Assembly: GCF_003610785.1 (NCBI RefSeq)
Contig: NZ_RAQQ01000006.1
Span: 281,348-345,347 of the forward strand
From: Micromonospora globbae
GTDB lineage: Bacteria > Actinomycetota > Actinomycetes > Mycobacteriales > Micromonosporaceae
Reading direction: 5' to 3'
DNA: 64,000 nucleotides
Each line of letters opens with the position of its first letter. The stretch's first letter is position 1. This document shows positions 50,760 to 58,435 of this stretch, piece after piece. Made by a program: the position numbers and the translations under genes. The notes under the pieces are model-generated. The model did not search any database. It was given only the letters and a program-made list of their open reading frames with translations, and was not told the origin of the DNA.

Positions 50760-51268
50760 TCCGGGCACGGGTCATCGTGGCGTCCAACCGGGCCGCCGCC
50801 GGGGTCTACGCCGACACGAGCGGCCCGCTGCTCGTGGCCGGCCTGCGCGACCTGGGCTGCGAGGTCGACGAGCCCGTGGTCGTGCCCGACGGCGAACCCG
50901 TGGGCACAGCGTTGCGGGCCGCCCTCGCCGACGGGGTCGACGTCGTGCTGACCAGCGGCGGCACCGGGATCACCCCGTCCGACCGGACGCCCGACGTGAC
51001 CCGGGAACTGCTCGACTACGAGATCCCCGGCATCGCGGAGGCGATCCGCGCCCACAGTCGTGACCGCGTCCCCACGTCGGCGCTCTCCCGAGGGCTGGCC
51101 GGCGTGGCCGGGCGGATGCTCGTCGTCAACCTGCCCGGCTCGACCGGCGGCGCCCGCGACGGCCTGGCCGTGCTCGGGCCGATCCTCACGCACGCCGTCG
51201 ACCAGCTACGCGGCGGCGACCACCCCACCAGCCCCCAACCCGGCCCCCACGGCGCCGGCTCCCGGTGA
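50756..51268 (+). CDS. mogA: Molybdopterin adenylyltransferase family (MogA/MoaB)
   Basis: A 170-residue MogA/MoaB protein that activates molybdopterin by adenylylation before metal insertion. Signature segments are VIVASNRAAAGVYADTSG, DVVLTSGGTGITPSDRTPDVT and MLVVNLPGSTGGARDGLAVLGPIL. The GTG at 50756 overlaps the moaC stop (GTGA). The protein begins MIRARVIVASN, typical for the family. The stop falls into the left arm of a dispersed inverted repeat at 51267-51321. Its partners moeA and moaE follow beyond the repeat. Confidence 0.93.
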   Translation: MIRARVIVASNRAAAGVYADTSGPLLVAGLRDLGCEVDEPVVVPDGEPVGTALRAALADGVDVVLTSGGTGITPSDRTPDVTRELLDYEIPGIAEAIRAHSRDRVPTSALSRGLAGVAGRMLVVNLPGSTGGARDGLAVLGPILTHAVDQLRGGDHPTSPQPGPHGAGSR

Positions 51269-51321
51269 TCATGAGGTTGTCGCCGCGACACGCCGATGCG
51301 CGTGACGACAACGTCATGATC
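51267..51321. repeat. Dispersed inverted repeat between mogA and moeA
   Basis: Arms gatcatgaggttgtcg (51267-51282) and cgacaacgtcatgatc (51306-51321) pair with one mismatch around a 23-nt loop. The left arm begins inside the mogA stop codon. The same arm, gatcatgaagttatcg, occurs at 63847-63862 near the IS30 gene, so this is a repeat family. It may end transcription after mogA or act as a REP-type element. Confidence 0.75.
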
Positions 51322-51443
51322 GACGCAGTGGGACGTGCGGGCCGGTGGGCGCCGGGCAGCACCGTCGGCCGGCGCCCGCGCCGGGGAGGTTCGGCGTGGT
51401 CACTGGCCCGGCACGGTGTCCGCCCTCCGGATAGGCTCGTCCG

Positions 51444-52703
51444 GTGAGCACGGAAACCGCAGCGGCGGCCGCGCGGACCGCCGCATCCGCGCCGGCCGAC
51501 TGGGCACAGGCGCGCTCCGACGCGTACGCGGCCGGTCTCGCCGCCGCGCTTCCGGTGGCCGGACGGCCGCTCGTCGAGACCGACGGGCTGACCCTCGCCG
51601 AGCCGCTGACCACGCGCACCGATCTGCCGGCCTTCCCCACGTCCAGCGTGGACGGCTGGGCCGTACGCGGCTCCGGGCCCTGGCGGGTCGTCGGCCGTGT
51701 GCTCGCCGGCGGCACACCGCCGCCGCTCACGGAGGACGGCACGACCGTCGAGATCGCCACCGGCGCGATGGTGCCGGACGGCGCCACGGTGGTGCTGCGG
51801 ATCGAGGAGTCCGACCGGACGCCGGACGGCCTGGTCAGCGGCACGCCCCGCAGCACGCCGGAGTGGCGGAGGCCGGGCGAGGAGGCGTACGCCGGTGAGG
51901 AGCTGCTTCCCGCCGGCACGCCGGTGGACCCGGCGGTGATCGGCCTGGCCGCCTCCTGCGGGCACGACACGCTGCGGGTCCGGCGTGCGCCGCGCGCCGC
52001 GCTGCTGGTCTTCGGCGACGAACTCCTGACCGCCGGCCCGCCCGGCGCGGGCCGGGTGCGCGACGCGCTCGGCCCGGCGCTGCCGTCCTGGCTGCGCCGC
52101 TACGGCTGCGAGATCACGCCCGCCGACGTGGTGGGCCCGGTGGCCGACACGCTTCCCGCCCACGTGTCGGCGCTGCGCACGGCGCTGGCGCGGGCCGACC
52201 TCGTGTGCACGACCGGCGGCACCATGCACGGCCCGGTCGACCACCTGCACCCCGCGCTGGCCGAGCTGGGCGCCGAGTACGTCGTCAACACGGTGGCCGT
52301 CCGGCCGGGCTTCCCCATGCTGCTCGCCCGCCTGACCGGGCCCGACGGGCGGGTCCGTTTCGTGGCCGGCCTGCCGGGCAACCCGCAGTCGGCCATCGTC
52401 GCGTTGGTCTCCCTCGTGGCGCCGCTGCTCGCCGGTCTCCAGGGCCGCCCGATGCCGGCGCTGCCGCACGCCACGCTGGCCGAGCCGGTGGCCGGACGCG
52501 GCGACTACACCCACCTCGCGCTGGTCCGGCTGGACCGGGCCGCCGGCAGCGCCCACCCGGTGCGACACGTCGGCTCGGCCATGCTGCGCGGGCTCGCCGG
52601 CGCGGACGGCTTCGCGGTGATCGCTCCGGGGACCACCGGCGAGCCGGGTGCCCGCGTGCCGGTCGTACCCCTGCCGCTGCTGCCCGGGGAGCGTGCCTCG
52701 TGA
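51444..52703 (+). CDS. moeA: Molybdopterin molybdotransferase MoeA, divergent form
   Basis: A 419-residue protein with the MoeA order of domains. The N-terminal segment reads DLPAFPTSSVDGWAVRG, where the common DGYA is DGWA. The GEE...AGEELLPAGTPVDPAVIGLAAS part is typical. The molybdopterin-binding motif, usually TSGGxSxGxxD, reads TTGGTMHGPVDH. The C-terminal domain includes GLPGNPQSAIVALVSLVAPLL. It inserts molybdate into adenylylated molybdopterin. The changed motif seems to mark an actinobacterial subgroup. GTG 51444 starts the gene, and its end overlaps moaE by 4 nt. Confidence 0.88.
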   Translation: MSTETAAAAARTAASAPADWAQARSDAYAAGLAAALPVAGRPLVETDGLTLAEPLTTRTDLPAFPTSSVDGWAVRGSGPWRVVGRVLAGGTPPPLTEDGTTVEIATGAMVPDGATVVLRIEESDRTPDGLVSGTPRSTPEWRRPGEEAYAGEELLPAGTPVDPAVIGLAASCGHDTLRVRRAPRAALLVFGDELLTAGPPGAGRVRDALGPALPSWLRRYGCEITPADVVGPVADTLPAHVSALRTALARADLVCTTGGTMHGPVDHLHPALAELGAEYVVNTVAVRPGFPMLLARLTGPDGRVRFVAGLPGNPQSAIVALVSLVAPLLAGLQGRPMPALPHATLAEPVAGRGDYTHLALVRLDRAAGSAHPVRHVGSAMLRGLAGADGFAVIAPGTTGEPGARVPVVPLPLLPGERAS

Positions 52704-53128
52704 CCGCACCGACCCTCGCGTACGGCGAGGTCACCGACCAGCCGCTCGACCTCGCCGCGCACGAGGCGGCCGTCGCCGACCCGCGCGCCGGCGCCGTGGT
52801 CTCCTTCCAGGGCGTGGTCCGCGACCACGACCACGGCCGGGCCGTGACCAGCCTGGAGTACGAGGGACACCCGAGCGCCGAGCGCATCCTGCGGGAGGTC
52901 GCCGCGGAGATCGCCGCCGACCCCGAGGTGTACGCCGTCGCCGTGTCGCACCGGATCGGTCCCCTCGCCATCGGCGACGTGGCGCTGGTCGCCGCGGTGA
53001 GCACCGCCCACCGGGCCGCCGCGTTCGCCGCCTGCGCCCGCCTCGTCGACGAGGTGAAGGCGCGGCTGCCGATCTGGAAGCGGCAGGTCTTCGCCGACGG
53101 CACCGAGGAGTGGGTCAACTGCCCCTGA
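52700..53128 (+). CDS. moaE: Molybdopterin synthase catalytic subunit MoaE
   Basis: A 142-residue protein. It carries FQGVVRDHDHGRAVTSLEYEGHPSAERILREV, the RIGPLAIGDVALVAAVSTAHRAAAFAAC core, and EVKARLPIWKRQVFADGTEEWV, where Lys residues act in catalysis. MoaE with MoaD makes molybdopterin by sulfur transfer. GTG at 52700 overlaps the moeA stop (GTGA). No moaD is seen nearby. The end is 23 bp before the convergent GT87 gene. The four genes form a mogA-to-moaE cofactor island. Confidence 0.94.
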   Translation: MTAPTLAYGEVTDQPLDLAAHEAAVADPRAGAVVSFQGVVRDHDHGRAVTSLEYEGHPSAERILREVAAEIAADPEVYAVAVSHRIGPLAIGDVALVAAVSTAHRAAAFAACARLVDEVKARLPIWKRQVFADGTEEWVNCP

Positions 53129-53151
53129 CGGGGCGCGCCGGCGGCGGCCGG

Positions 53152-54594
53152 TCAGCGGCGGGCGCCCACGACGACCCGGCTCATCCGGTCGGTGTAGAAG
53201 ACCGGTTCGGCGCCCGGCCGCCAGGGCAGCGCGGCGACCAGGACGATGAGGGCCACCGCCAGCGAGTTCTCCATGAGCGCGCCGAAGAGGCCGTCCTGGT
53301 AGTGGGACACCTCCGGCAGCTGGTGCTCGTACGGCCAGATCGGCGAGACAAGGAAGAGCAGGTAGAGCCCGATGGCGGCGACGCCGTGGCGTAGCCCGGT
53401 CAGCGTCGGGTACCAGATCGGAGGGCGCAGCCCGTTCACGCCGGGCAGCGCGCCGTTGGTGGCGGCCTGCCCGGCGCGGTGCGCCAGCCCCCGGCTCGCC
53501 TCGCGGCGGCGTACGGCCGCGTCGGCCAGGATGATGATCGCCGGCACCACGAAGACGAGGTGGTGCGTCCAGGAGATCGGGCTGATCACGTTGGCGGTGA
53601 GCCCGACCAGCGTGAACGCGGTCAGCTCGTCACCGTCGGCGTGCGCGTTGGAGGCGCGCGACAACCCGAGCGCGAGGATCAGCACGGAGAACGAGAACCA
53701 GAGCAGGCCCGGCGTCTCGATCGAGTCGTAGAGGCGGGCCAGCAGCCCGGCCAGGGACTGGTTCGGCGTCATGTCGGCCGCGCCGACCCGCTCGGTCTGC
53801 CACAGCACGCTGCCGAAGTACGTGCGGGACTCGGCGCCCACGATCGCGAAGGTGCCGATCGTGACCCCGATCGTGGTGGCGATCGCCGTGGTGGCCGCCC
53901 GCCACTGCCGGGTGATCATCAGGTAGACGATGAAGAGGGCCGGCGTGAGCTTCACGGCGGTGGCCAGCCCGATGCCGGCGCCCGCCCAGGCGCCGCTGTA
54001 GACGAAGCGCAGCAGCGGGCCGTCCTCGTCGGAGACGTGCGTGCCACGGCGGGAGCGCCAGCGCAGGCCGATGAGGTCGGCCATCACCAGCGCGAAGAGC
54101 AGCAGGTTGACCTGGCCGTAGCCGAGGGTCTCCCGGCCCGGTTCGATGGCGGCGGCGAGCGGCACGGCGAGCGCGACCGTGAACCACAGGGGCCAGCCGA
54201 GCCGGTCCACGATCGGGCGGAGCAGGCCGGCGAGCACGATGGCCAGGGCGCCGAGGCTGGCCAGCGCGTTGACCATGCCGGCGGCCTCCACGGGCAGGTG
54301 CGCCATCGGCAGCATCACCAGGCCGGCGAACGGCGGGTAGGTGAACCCGAGGGTGGTGTCGGGGGCGACGAACTCGTAGAGCTCGTGTCCGGTCGCCCAC
54401 CACACCACGGCGCCGTGGTAGATCTTCATGTCGAAGAAGGTGTACGGGCGGCCGAAGGCCTTCACGGCGAGCCACGCGGCGTACGCGACGGCCACGACGA
54501 CGCCGATCCGTACGACCGTCCTGCGATCGATCCCGCTCGTCACGCGTCGGACGGTGGCGAGGCGGTCCGCCCGTCTCCCGACGGTCGCCGGCAT
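53152..54594 (-). CDS. GT87 membrane mannosyltransferase-like protein
   Basis: A 480-residue polytopic protein with about 11-13 helices of the DUF2029/GT87 family, akin to actinobacterial alpha-1,2-mannosyltransferases acting on phosphatidylinositol mannosides or lipoarabinomannan. The acidic outer loop with catalytic potential reads TFFDMKIYHGAVVWWATGHELYEFV. NLLLFALVMADLIGLRWR, GIGLATAVKLTPALFIVYLMITRQWRAA and VISPISWTHHLVFVVPAI are all typical. ATG 54594 follows GGGGGTGG; the frame opens further upstream. The substrate is not certain. Confidence 0.85.
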   Translation of the reverse strand: MPATVGRRADRLATVRRVTSGIDRRTVVRIGVVVAVAYAAWLAVKAFGRPYTFFDMKIYHGAVVWWATGHELYEFVAPDTTLGFTYPPFAGLVMLPMAHLPVEAAGMVNALASLGALAIVLAGLLRPIVDRLGWPLWFTVALAVPLAAAIEPGRETLGYGQVNLLLFALVMADLIGLRWRSRRGTHVSDEDGPLLRFVYSGAWAGAGIGLATAVKLTPALFIVYLMITRQWRAATTAIATTIGVTIGTFAIVGAESRTYFGSVLWQTERVGAADMTPNQSLAGLLARLYDSIETPGLLWFSFSVLILALGLSRASNAHADGDELTAFTLVGLTANVISPISWTHHLVFVVPAIIILADAAVRRREASRGLAHRAGQAATNGALPGVNGLRPPIWYPTLTGLRHGVAAIGLYLLFLVSPIWPYEHQLPEVSHYQDGLFGALMENSLAVALIVLVAALPWRPGAEPVFYTDRMSRVVVGARR

Positions 54595-54809
54595 GGCGTG
54601 GCCACCCCCGTACCAAGCTCGTCCTACCCGTCCAGGTCCCGCACGGAGCCTAGAACGGCGCCTCACGTTGATGCCTCCCGCGTTATGCGACCGTGTCCGA
54701 TCCCACACATGTTTTTGACATTTCCACCGCGTTAACGCCTACCGGGCGGTTCAGGTGATTCGCGGTGTTGAGCGGGGGGTGGAACTCGTGAGGGGGGTAT
54801 CGACGCAGG

Positions 54810-55358
54810 TCAGCCGGGGAAACGGCGCGCGGTGCTCGTGGCGCGGGCGGCGGCGAGCCGTGCCTCCCGGCGCGCCGTGCGGACGGCCCGCTTCATGGAC
54901 CGTCGCGAGTGGTCCACGCGGTGCCCCGCACGCCAGCGCAGCCCGGGCTTGCCCTGCGTGTCGACGGCCGCGAGCAGGAGTCCGCCGAGGAGCCCCAGGT
55001 TCTTCAGGAAGTGCACCTGGTTGTTGTTGCGGGCCGCGGGGTCGTCGTTGTTCCAGAAGGGATGCCCGGCGATCGTCGTCGGCACGAGCGTCCCGGCCAG
55101 CAGGAGCGCCGCCGGCCGGACGAACTTGCCGGTGGCGAACATCAATCCGGCGCCGACCTGCACCGCAGCATTGGCTCGGATCAACGTCTCGGTGTCGGTC
55201 GGGAGGCGCGGGTTGGCCCGCTCGATCAGAGGCGTCACCCGATCGGTGACCGGTTTGGCGGCCGGCACCAGCCGCCCCGGGTTCATGAAGTTGCGGTACC
55301 CGCTGACCACGAAGATGCCGCTCAGCATGGCGCGGGCGAGGGAGCGCACGGGTGTCAT
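54810..55358 (-). CDS. DoxX-family membrane protein
   Basis: A 182-residue protein with about four helices and the DoxX pattern: ARAMLSGIFVVSGYRNFMNPG at the start, AAVQVGAGLMFATGKFVRPAALLLAGTLVPTTIAGHPFWN in the middle and FLKNLGLLGGLLLAAVD near the end. The C-terminal 45 residues are basic, cytoplasmic and Arg/Ala-rich. DoxX proteins are linked to redox chemistry at the membrane; in mycobacteria a DoxX partner works with superoxide dismutase. No such partner is nearby. ATG 55358 gives the normal start. It diverges from the GNAT gene downstream. Confidence 0.88.
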   Translation of the reverse strand: MTPVRSLARAMLSGIFVVSGYRNFMNPGRLVPAAKPVTDRVTPLIERANPRLPTDTETLIRANAAVQVGAGLMFATGKFVRPAALLLAGTLVPTTIAGHPFWNNDDPAARNNNQVHFLKNLGLLGGLLLAAVDTQGKPGLRWRAGHRVDHSRRSMKRAVRTARREARLAAARATSTARRFPG

Positions 55359-55492
55359 GGCTCAGTCATACCCCGTCGCGGCCCCGGCCACCCCGGTATC
55401 CACCGAACGGTATCGGCGGGTGTTTACGTCACGCCACGCCGAATCGAGCGACCGTCGCGGATGGACGGGCTCCGGCGGGTAACGTCGCGCGC

Positions 55493-56038
55493 GTGACCAC
55501 GCTGCGGCTGCGACCCGAGGACCCGGCCGACACCGGCCCGGTCCGGCGGGTGCTCGCGGCCGCCTTCGCGCGCCCGGACGTGACCACCCCACCCGAGGTG
55601 GTGCTGGTCGACGAGCTGCGTGGCTCGGACGCGTGGATCCCCGAACTCGCCATGGTCGCCGAGTACGGCGGCGAGGTGGTCGGATACGCGCTGCTGACCC
55701 GCGTACGGGTGAAATCCGAACAGGGAGCGGCGCCGGCGCTGGCCCTCGGCCCGGTGGCGGTGGCGCCGCACCGGCAGCGGGTGGGGCACGGCACGGCCGT
55801 GGTGCAGGCGGCCCTCGACGCCGCCACCGAGCTGGGTGAGCGCCTCGTCGTGGTGCTCGGCAGTCCCGCCTACTACCGGCGCTTCGGCTTCGGCCGGGCC
55901 GACCGGATGGGCCTGACGAGCCCCTGGTCCGGGCTGGGCGAGCCCTGGCAGGCGCTGGTGCTGCCGCCGGCGACCAGCGACGCCGCCCCGCCGCCGAGGG
56001 GCGAGGTCGTCTTCCCGCCGCCCTGGTCCAAGGTCTGA
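55493..56038 (+). CDS. GNAT-family N-acetyltransferase
   Basis: A 181-residue acetyltransferase, close to the YhbS-like group. It reads TLRLRPEDPADTGPVRRVLAAAF, the acetyl-CoA loop GPVAVAPHRQRVGHGTAVVQAALDAA and the end LVVVLGSPAYYRRFGFGRADRMGL, typical of this group. GTG at 55493 is preferred since the domain begins there and the frame upstream to 55352 adds a divergent leader. It diverges from the DoxX gene and converges with the AAA ATPase gene. The substrate is unknown. Confidence 0.86.
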   Translation: MTTLRLRPEDPADTGPVRRVLAAAFARPDVTTPPEVVLVDELRGSDAWIPELAMVAEYGGEVVGYALLTRVRVKSEQGAAPALALGPVAVAPHRQRVGHGTAVVQAALDAATELGERLVVVLGSPAYYRRFGFGRADRMGLTSPWSGLGEPWQALVLPPATSDAAPPPRGEVVFPPPWSKV

Positions 56039-56128
56039 CCGGCGGGGCGCGTCGGCCCGCACCGTGCGGCCGTCGCGGCCGGATCAGGCGGGACGGCGCG
56101 GCGGGCGGGGGGAGCCGGCGTGGCCGGA

Positions 56129-57370
56129 TCAGGCCGGCTGGGTGCGCAGGTACCGGCCGAAGTGCGGCACGGTGAACGCCACCGTGCCCCGTTCACCCGA
56201 GTAGATGAGGCCCTTCTTGATGAGGGCGTCCCGGGCCGGGGAGAGGCTGGCCGGCTTCCGGCCGAGAGCGCGGGCGATCTCCGCGGTGGGCACGGCCGCG
56301 TCCATGTCGTCCCGGGCGCCGCCGCCCGCCTCGGCCTCGACGAGCGAGAGCGTGGCCATGGCCCGCATGTACTCCCGCTCGGCCGGGGTGGCGCGCTCGA
56401 AGCGGGAGCCGAAGAAGCCGACGGCGAGTTCGGCCTCGGCCTCCGGAGCGGCGACCCGCACGTCCGCCGCCGTGATCGGGGAGCGCGGCGCGTGGTCCCA
56501 GGTCGCCTTCCCGTACGCCTGCACGAAGTACGGGTAGCCGCCGGACTTCTCGTAGAGCAGGTCGAGCGCCTTCTGCTCGTACTCGACCTCCTCACGCTCG
56601 GCGGGGGCGCAGAGCGCCTGGTCGGCGGCGATCCGGTCGAGGCGGTCGATCCGCTGGTAGCGGAAGAGGCGCTCGGAGTACGACTTCGCGGCGCTCAGCA
56701 CCGCCGGCAGGTGCGGCAGGCCGGCGCCCACCACGATCAGTGGCGCGCCGAGCTGGGACAGCTCGTGGCAGGCGGCACAGAGCGCGGACACGTCCTCGGC
56801 GCCGAGATCCTGCATCTCGTCGATGAAGATGGCGATGCCCGTGCCCACGTCGCTGGCCACGGCGGCGGCGTCGGTCAACAGCTCCACGAGGTCGATCTCG
56901 ATGTCGCCCGAGTCGGCCCGGCCGCTGCTGGCCGGCACGTCGATACCGGGCTGCCAACGGTCACGCAGTTTCGGCGCGGCCCCACCGCGGCCGGCGGGCG
57001 CGGCGCGCAGCGCGAACGCCTTGAGGACGCCGAGGAAGGCGTCGATCCGGTCGGGAGCGCGGTGCCGGGGCGCGAGTTCGCGTACGGCCATGTGCAGGGC
57101 GGCGGCGATCGGGCGGCGCAGCGACTGGTCGGGCCGGGCCTCGATCTTGCCGCTGCCCCAGAGCCGGTTGATCGCCTGCGAGCGCAGGGTGTTGAGCAGG
57201 ACGGTCTTGCCGACACCGCGTAGGCCGGTCAGCATCAGGCTCCGCTCGGGCCGGCCGCGGGCGATGCGTTCCAACACGATGTCGAAGACGTCCAGCTCCC
57301 GCCCCCGCCCGGCGAGTTCGGGCGGGCGCTGACCGGCACCCGGGGCGTACGGGTTGCGGACCGGATCCAC
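56129..57370 (-). CDS. ORC/Cdc6-like AAA ATPase, unknown function
   Basis: A 413-residue AAA ATPase with a C-terminal winged helix. Walker A is LTGLRGVGKTVLLN (near 50) and Walker B is IAIFIDEMQDL (near 195), with a sensor-like PLIVVGAGLP. The end reads AEIARALGRKPASLSPARDALIKKGLIYSGERGTVAFTVPHFGRYL, a winged helix. It resembles archaeal ORC1/CDC6-type ATPases and the AAA_16 group in actinomycetes. GTG at 57370 (starting DPVRNPYAPGAG) is proposed without a ribosome site, so it may be leaderless; the frame reaches 57412. Dyads lie just upstream. The function is unknown. Confidence 0.75.
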   Translation of the reverse strand: MDPVRNPYAPGAGQRPPELAGRGRELDVFDIVLERIARGRPERSLMLTGLRGVGKTVLLNTLRSQAINRLWGSGKIEARPDQSLRRPIAAALHMAVRELAPRHRAPDRIDAFLGVLKAFALRAAPAGRGGAAPKLRDRWQPGIDVPASSGRADSGDIEIDLVELLTDAAAVASDVGTGIAIFIDEMQDLGAEDVSALCAACHELSQLGAPLIVVGAGLPHLPAVLSAAKSYSERLFRYQRIDRLDRIAADQALCAPAEREEVEYEQKALDLLYEKSGGYPYFVQAYGKATWDHAPRSPITAADVRVAAPEAEAELAVGFFGSRFERATPAEREYMRAMATLSLVEAEAGGGARDDMDAAVPTAEIARALGRKPASLSPARDALIKKGLIYSGERGTVAFTVPHFGRYLRTQPA

Positions 57371-57390
57371 GCATCGCACAGTATCGGGCC

Positions 57391-57410
57391 GTCTAGCTGC
57401 GGGGCTAGAC
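57391..57410. promoter_or_regulatory. Dyad upstream of the AAA ATPase gene
   Basis: gtctag (57391-57396) and ctagac (57405-57410) form an inverted repeat with an 8-nt spacer, 21 bp upstream of the proposed start at 57370. The same gtctagc/gctagac core is repeated in the large hairpin at 57451-57494. It may be an operator. Confidence 0.45.
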
Positions 57411-57450
57411 ATGGATAGATGCGGCTACCGCGTGTCGGAATCCTCGACAC

Positions 57451-57494
57451 AAAACTAGGGCTGTCTAGCGTCCACGCTAGACAGCCCTAGTTTT
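57451..57494 (-). terminator. Twenty-base-pair perfect hairpin, terminator of the LppU-like gene
   Basis: Two 20-bp arms (57451-57470 and 57475-57494) are exactly complementary around loop tcca. The outermost four pairs are A-T, so each strand ends in TTTT. It lies 42 bp after the stop of the minus-strand LppU-like gene and 81 bp upstream of the AAA ATPase start. It can terminate in both directions. Confidence 0.88.
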
Positions 57495-57535
57495 ACCTAC
57501 GACGGCCACCGCTCCTGCCCCCGGCTCGTGGCCGA

Positions 57536-58357
57536 CTACCGCTGCTTGAGGCAGAGGACGAAGTCGAGGGTGTCCAGCTCGCTGTCGAAGAAGTACCAGT
57601 TCGTGTACCCCTCGACCTTGGCGCACTTCGCCTCGGCGTCCCGCTCACCGCTGGTGGTGCCGTCGACACGGCGCAGCACCTCGTACGTGTTCGGGCCGCA
57701 GTCGCTGATCAACAGCTTCGGCTTCCCGCCGACCGAGCCCTCGTTGCGCACACACTGGCCCACCTTCACGAAGCGCGGGTCGGCGGAGGACTCGGGTGCG
57801 GCGGCCGTCGGCGGCGCCGCCGCCTCGGGGACGTCCGGGTCGGCCGGCTCGCTCGACGCGGGGGCGCTCGGTGCCGCTGCGGGCGGCGTCTCCTCCCCGT
57901 CGGTGAGGACGTAGACCGCCGCGCCGCCGGCCAGGACGAGCAGCACGGTCACCGCCAGCACCACGACGAGCGGCCTGCGGGAACGCCGTGGGGGCGGCGC
58001 GGGGGCGGCGGCGTACGACGACTGGCCCGCACCCGGCTCCCACGGGGGGACCTCGTCGTGGCCCGAGCGGGACGGGGGATCGGCGGGATACCGCTGCGGG
58101 GCGACGTGGCGTTCCCCCTCTTCGGGGTGGAAGCCGCCGTACCGGGGCTCCCCGTAGCGCGGCCCCGGATCGGCGTACCGGGGCTCGTCGTGGCCCCGGT
58201 ACCCCGGATGGGCCGGGCCGCGGTACCCGCCCGGAGGAACATCCTGCGGGGCGCCCGCCCACCGGGAGCCCTCCGGCGCCGCCCCGTACGCCTCGTCCGG
58301 CCGCTGCCCACGCCACGGATCCGGGACGTCACCACGCGGTGATCCGTAGTTTCCCAT
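57536..58357 (-). CDS. LppU-like secreted or membrane-anchored protein
   Basis: A 273-residue protein with a cytoplasmic head rich in Pro/Gly/Tyr/Arg (1-125), one membrane helix at about 130-155 (RRPLVVVLAVTVLLVLAGGAAVYVL), an Ala/Pro/Ser linker and an outer domain with four cysteines. That domain reads VKVGQCVRNEGSVGGKPKLLISDCGPNTYEVLRRVDG, then AKCAKVEGYTNWYFF, then DFVLCLKQR, the pattern of the LppU/SCO3897 group. ATG 58357 is chosen because AGGAGG is 6 nt away; two upstream in-frame starts are less well placed. Function is unknown. It diverges from the EamA gene. Confidence 0.82.
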   Translation of the reverse strand: MGNYGSPRGDVPDPWRGQRPDEAYGAAPEGSRWAGAPQDVPPGGYRGPAHPGYRGHDEPRYADPGPRYGEPRYGGFHPEEGERHVAPQRYPADPPSRSGHDEVPPWEPGAGQSSYAAAPAPPPRRSRRPLVVVLAVTVLLVLAGGAAVYVLTDGEETPPAAAPSAPASSEPADPDVPEAAAPPTAAAPESSADPRFVKVGQCVRNEGSVGGKPKLLISDCGPNTYEVLRRVDGTTSGERDAEAKCAKVEGYTNWYFFDSELDTLDFVLCLKQR

Positions 58358-58435
58358 CGACATCCTCCTGGACAGTGGTGAGAGGCCGGCCACCATCGCG
58401 GGACGGCGACTCCGGCGTCACCGTAGCGTGGACCG

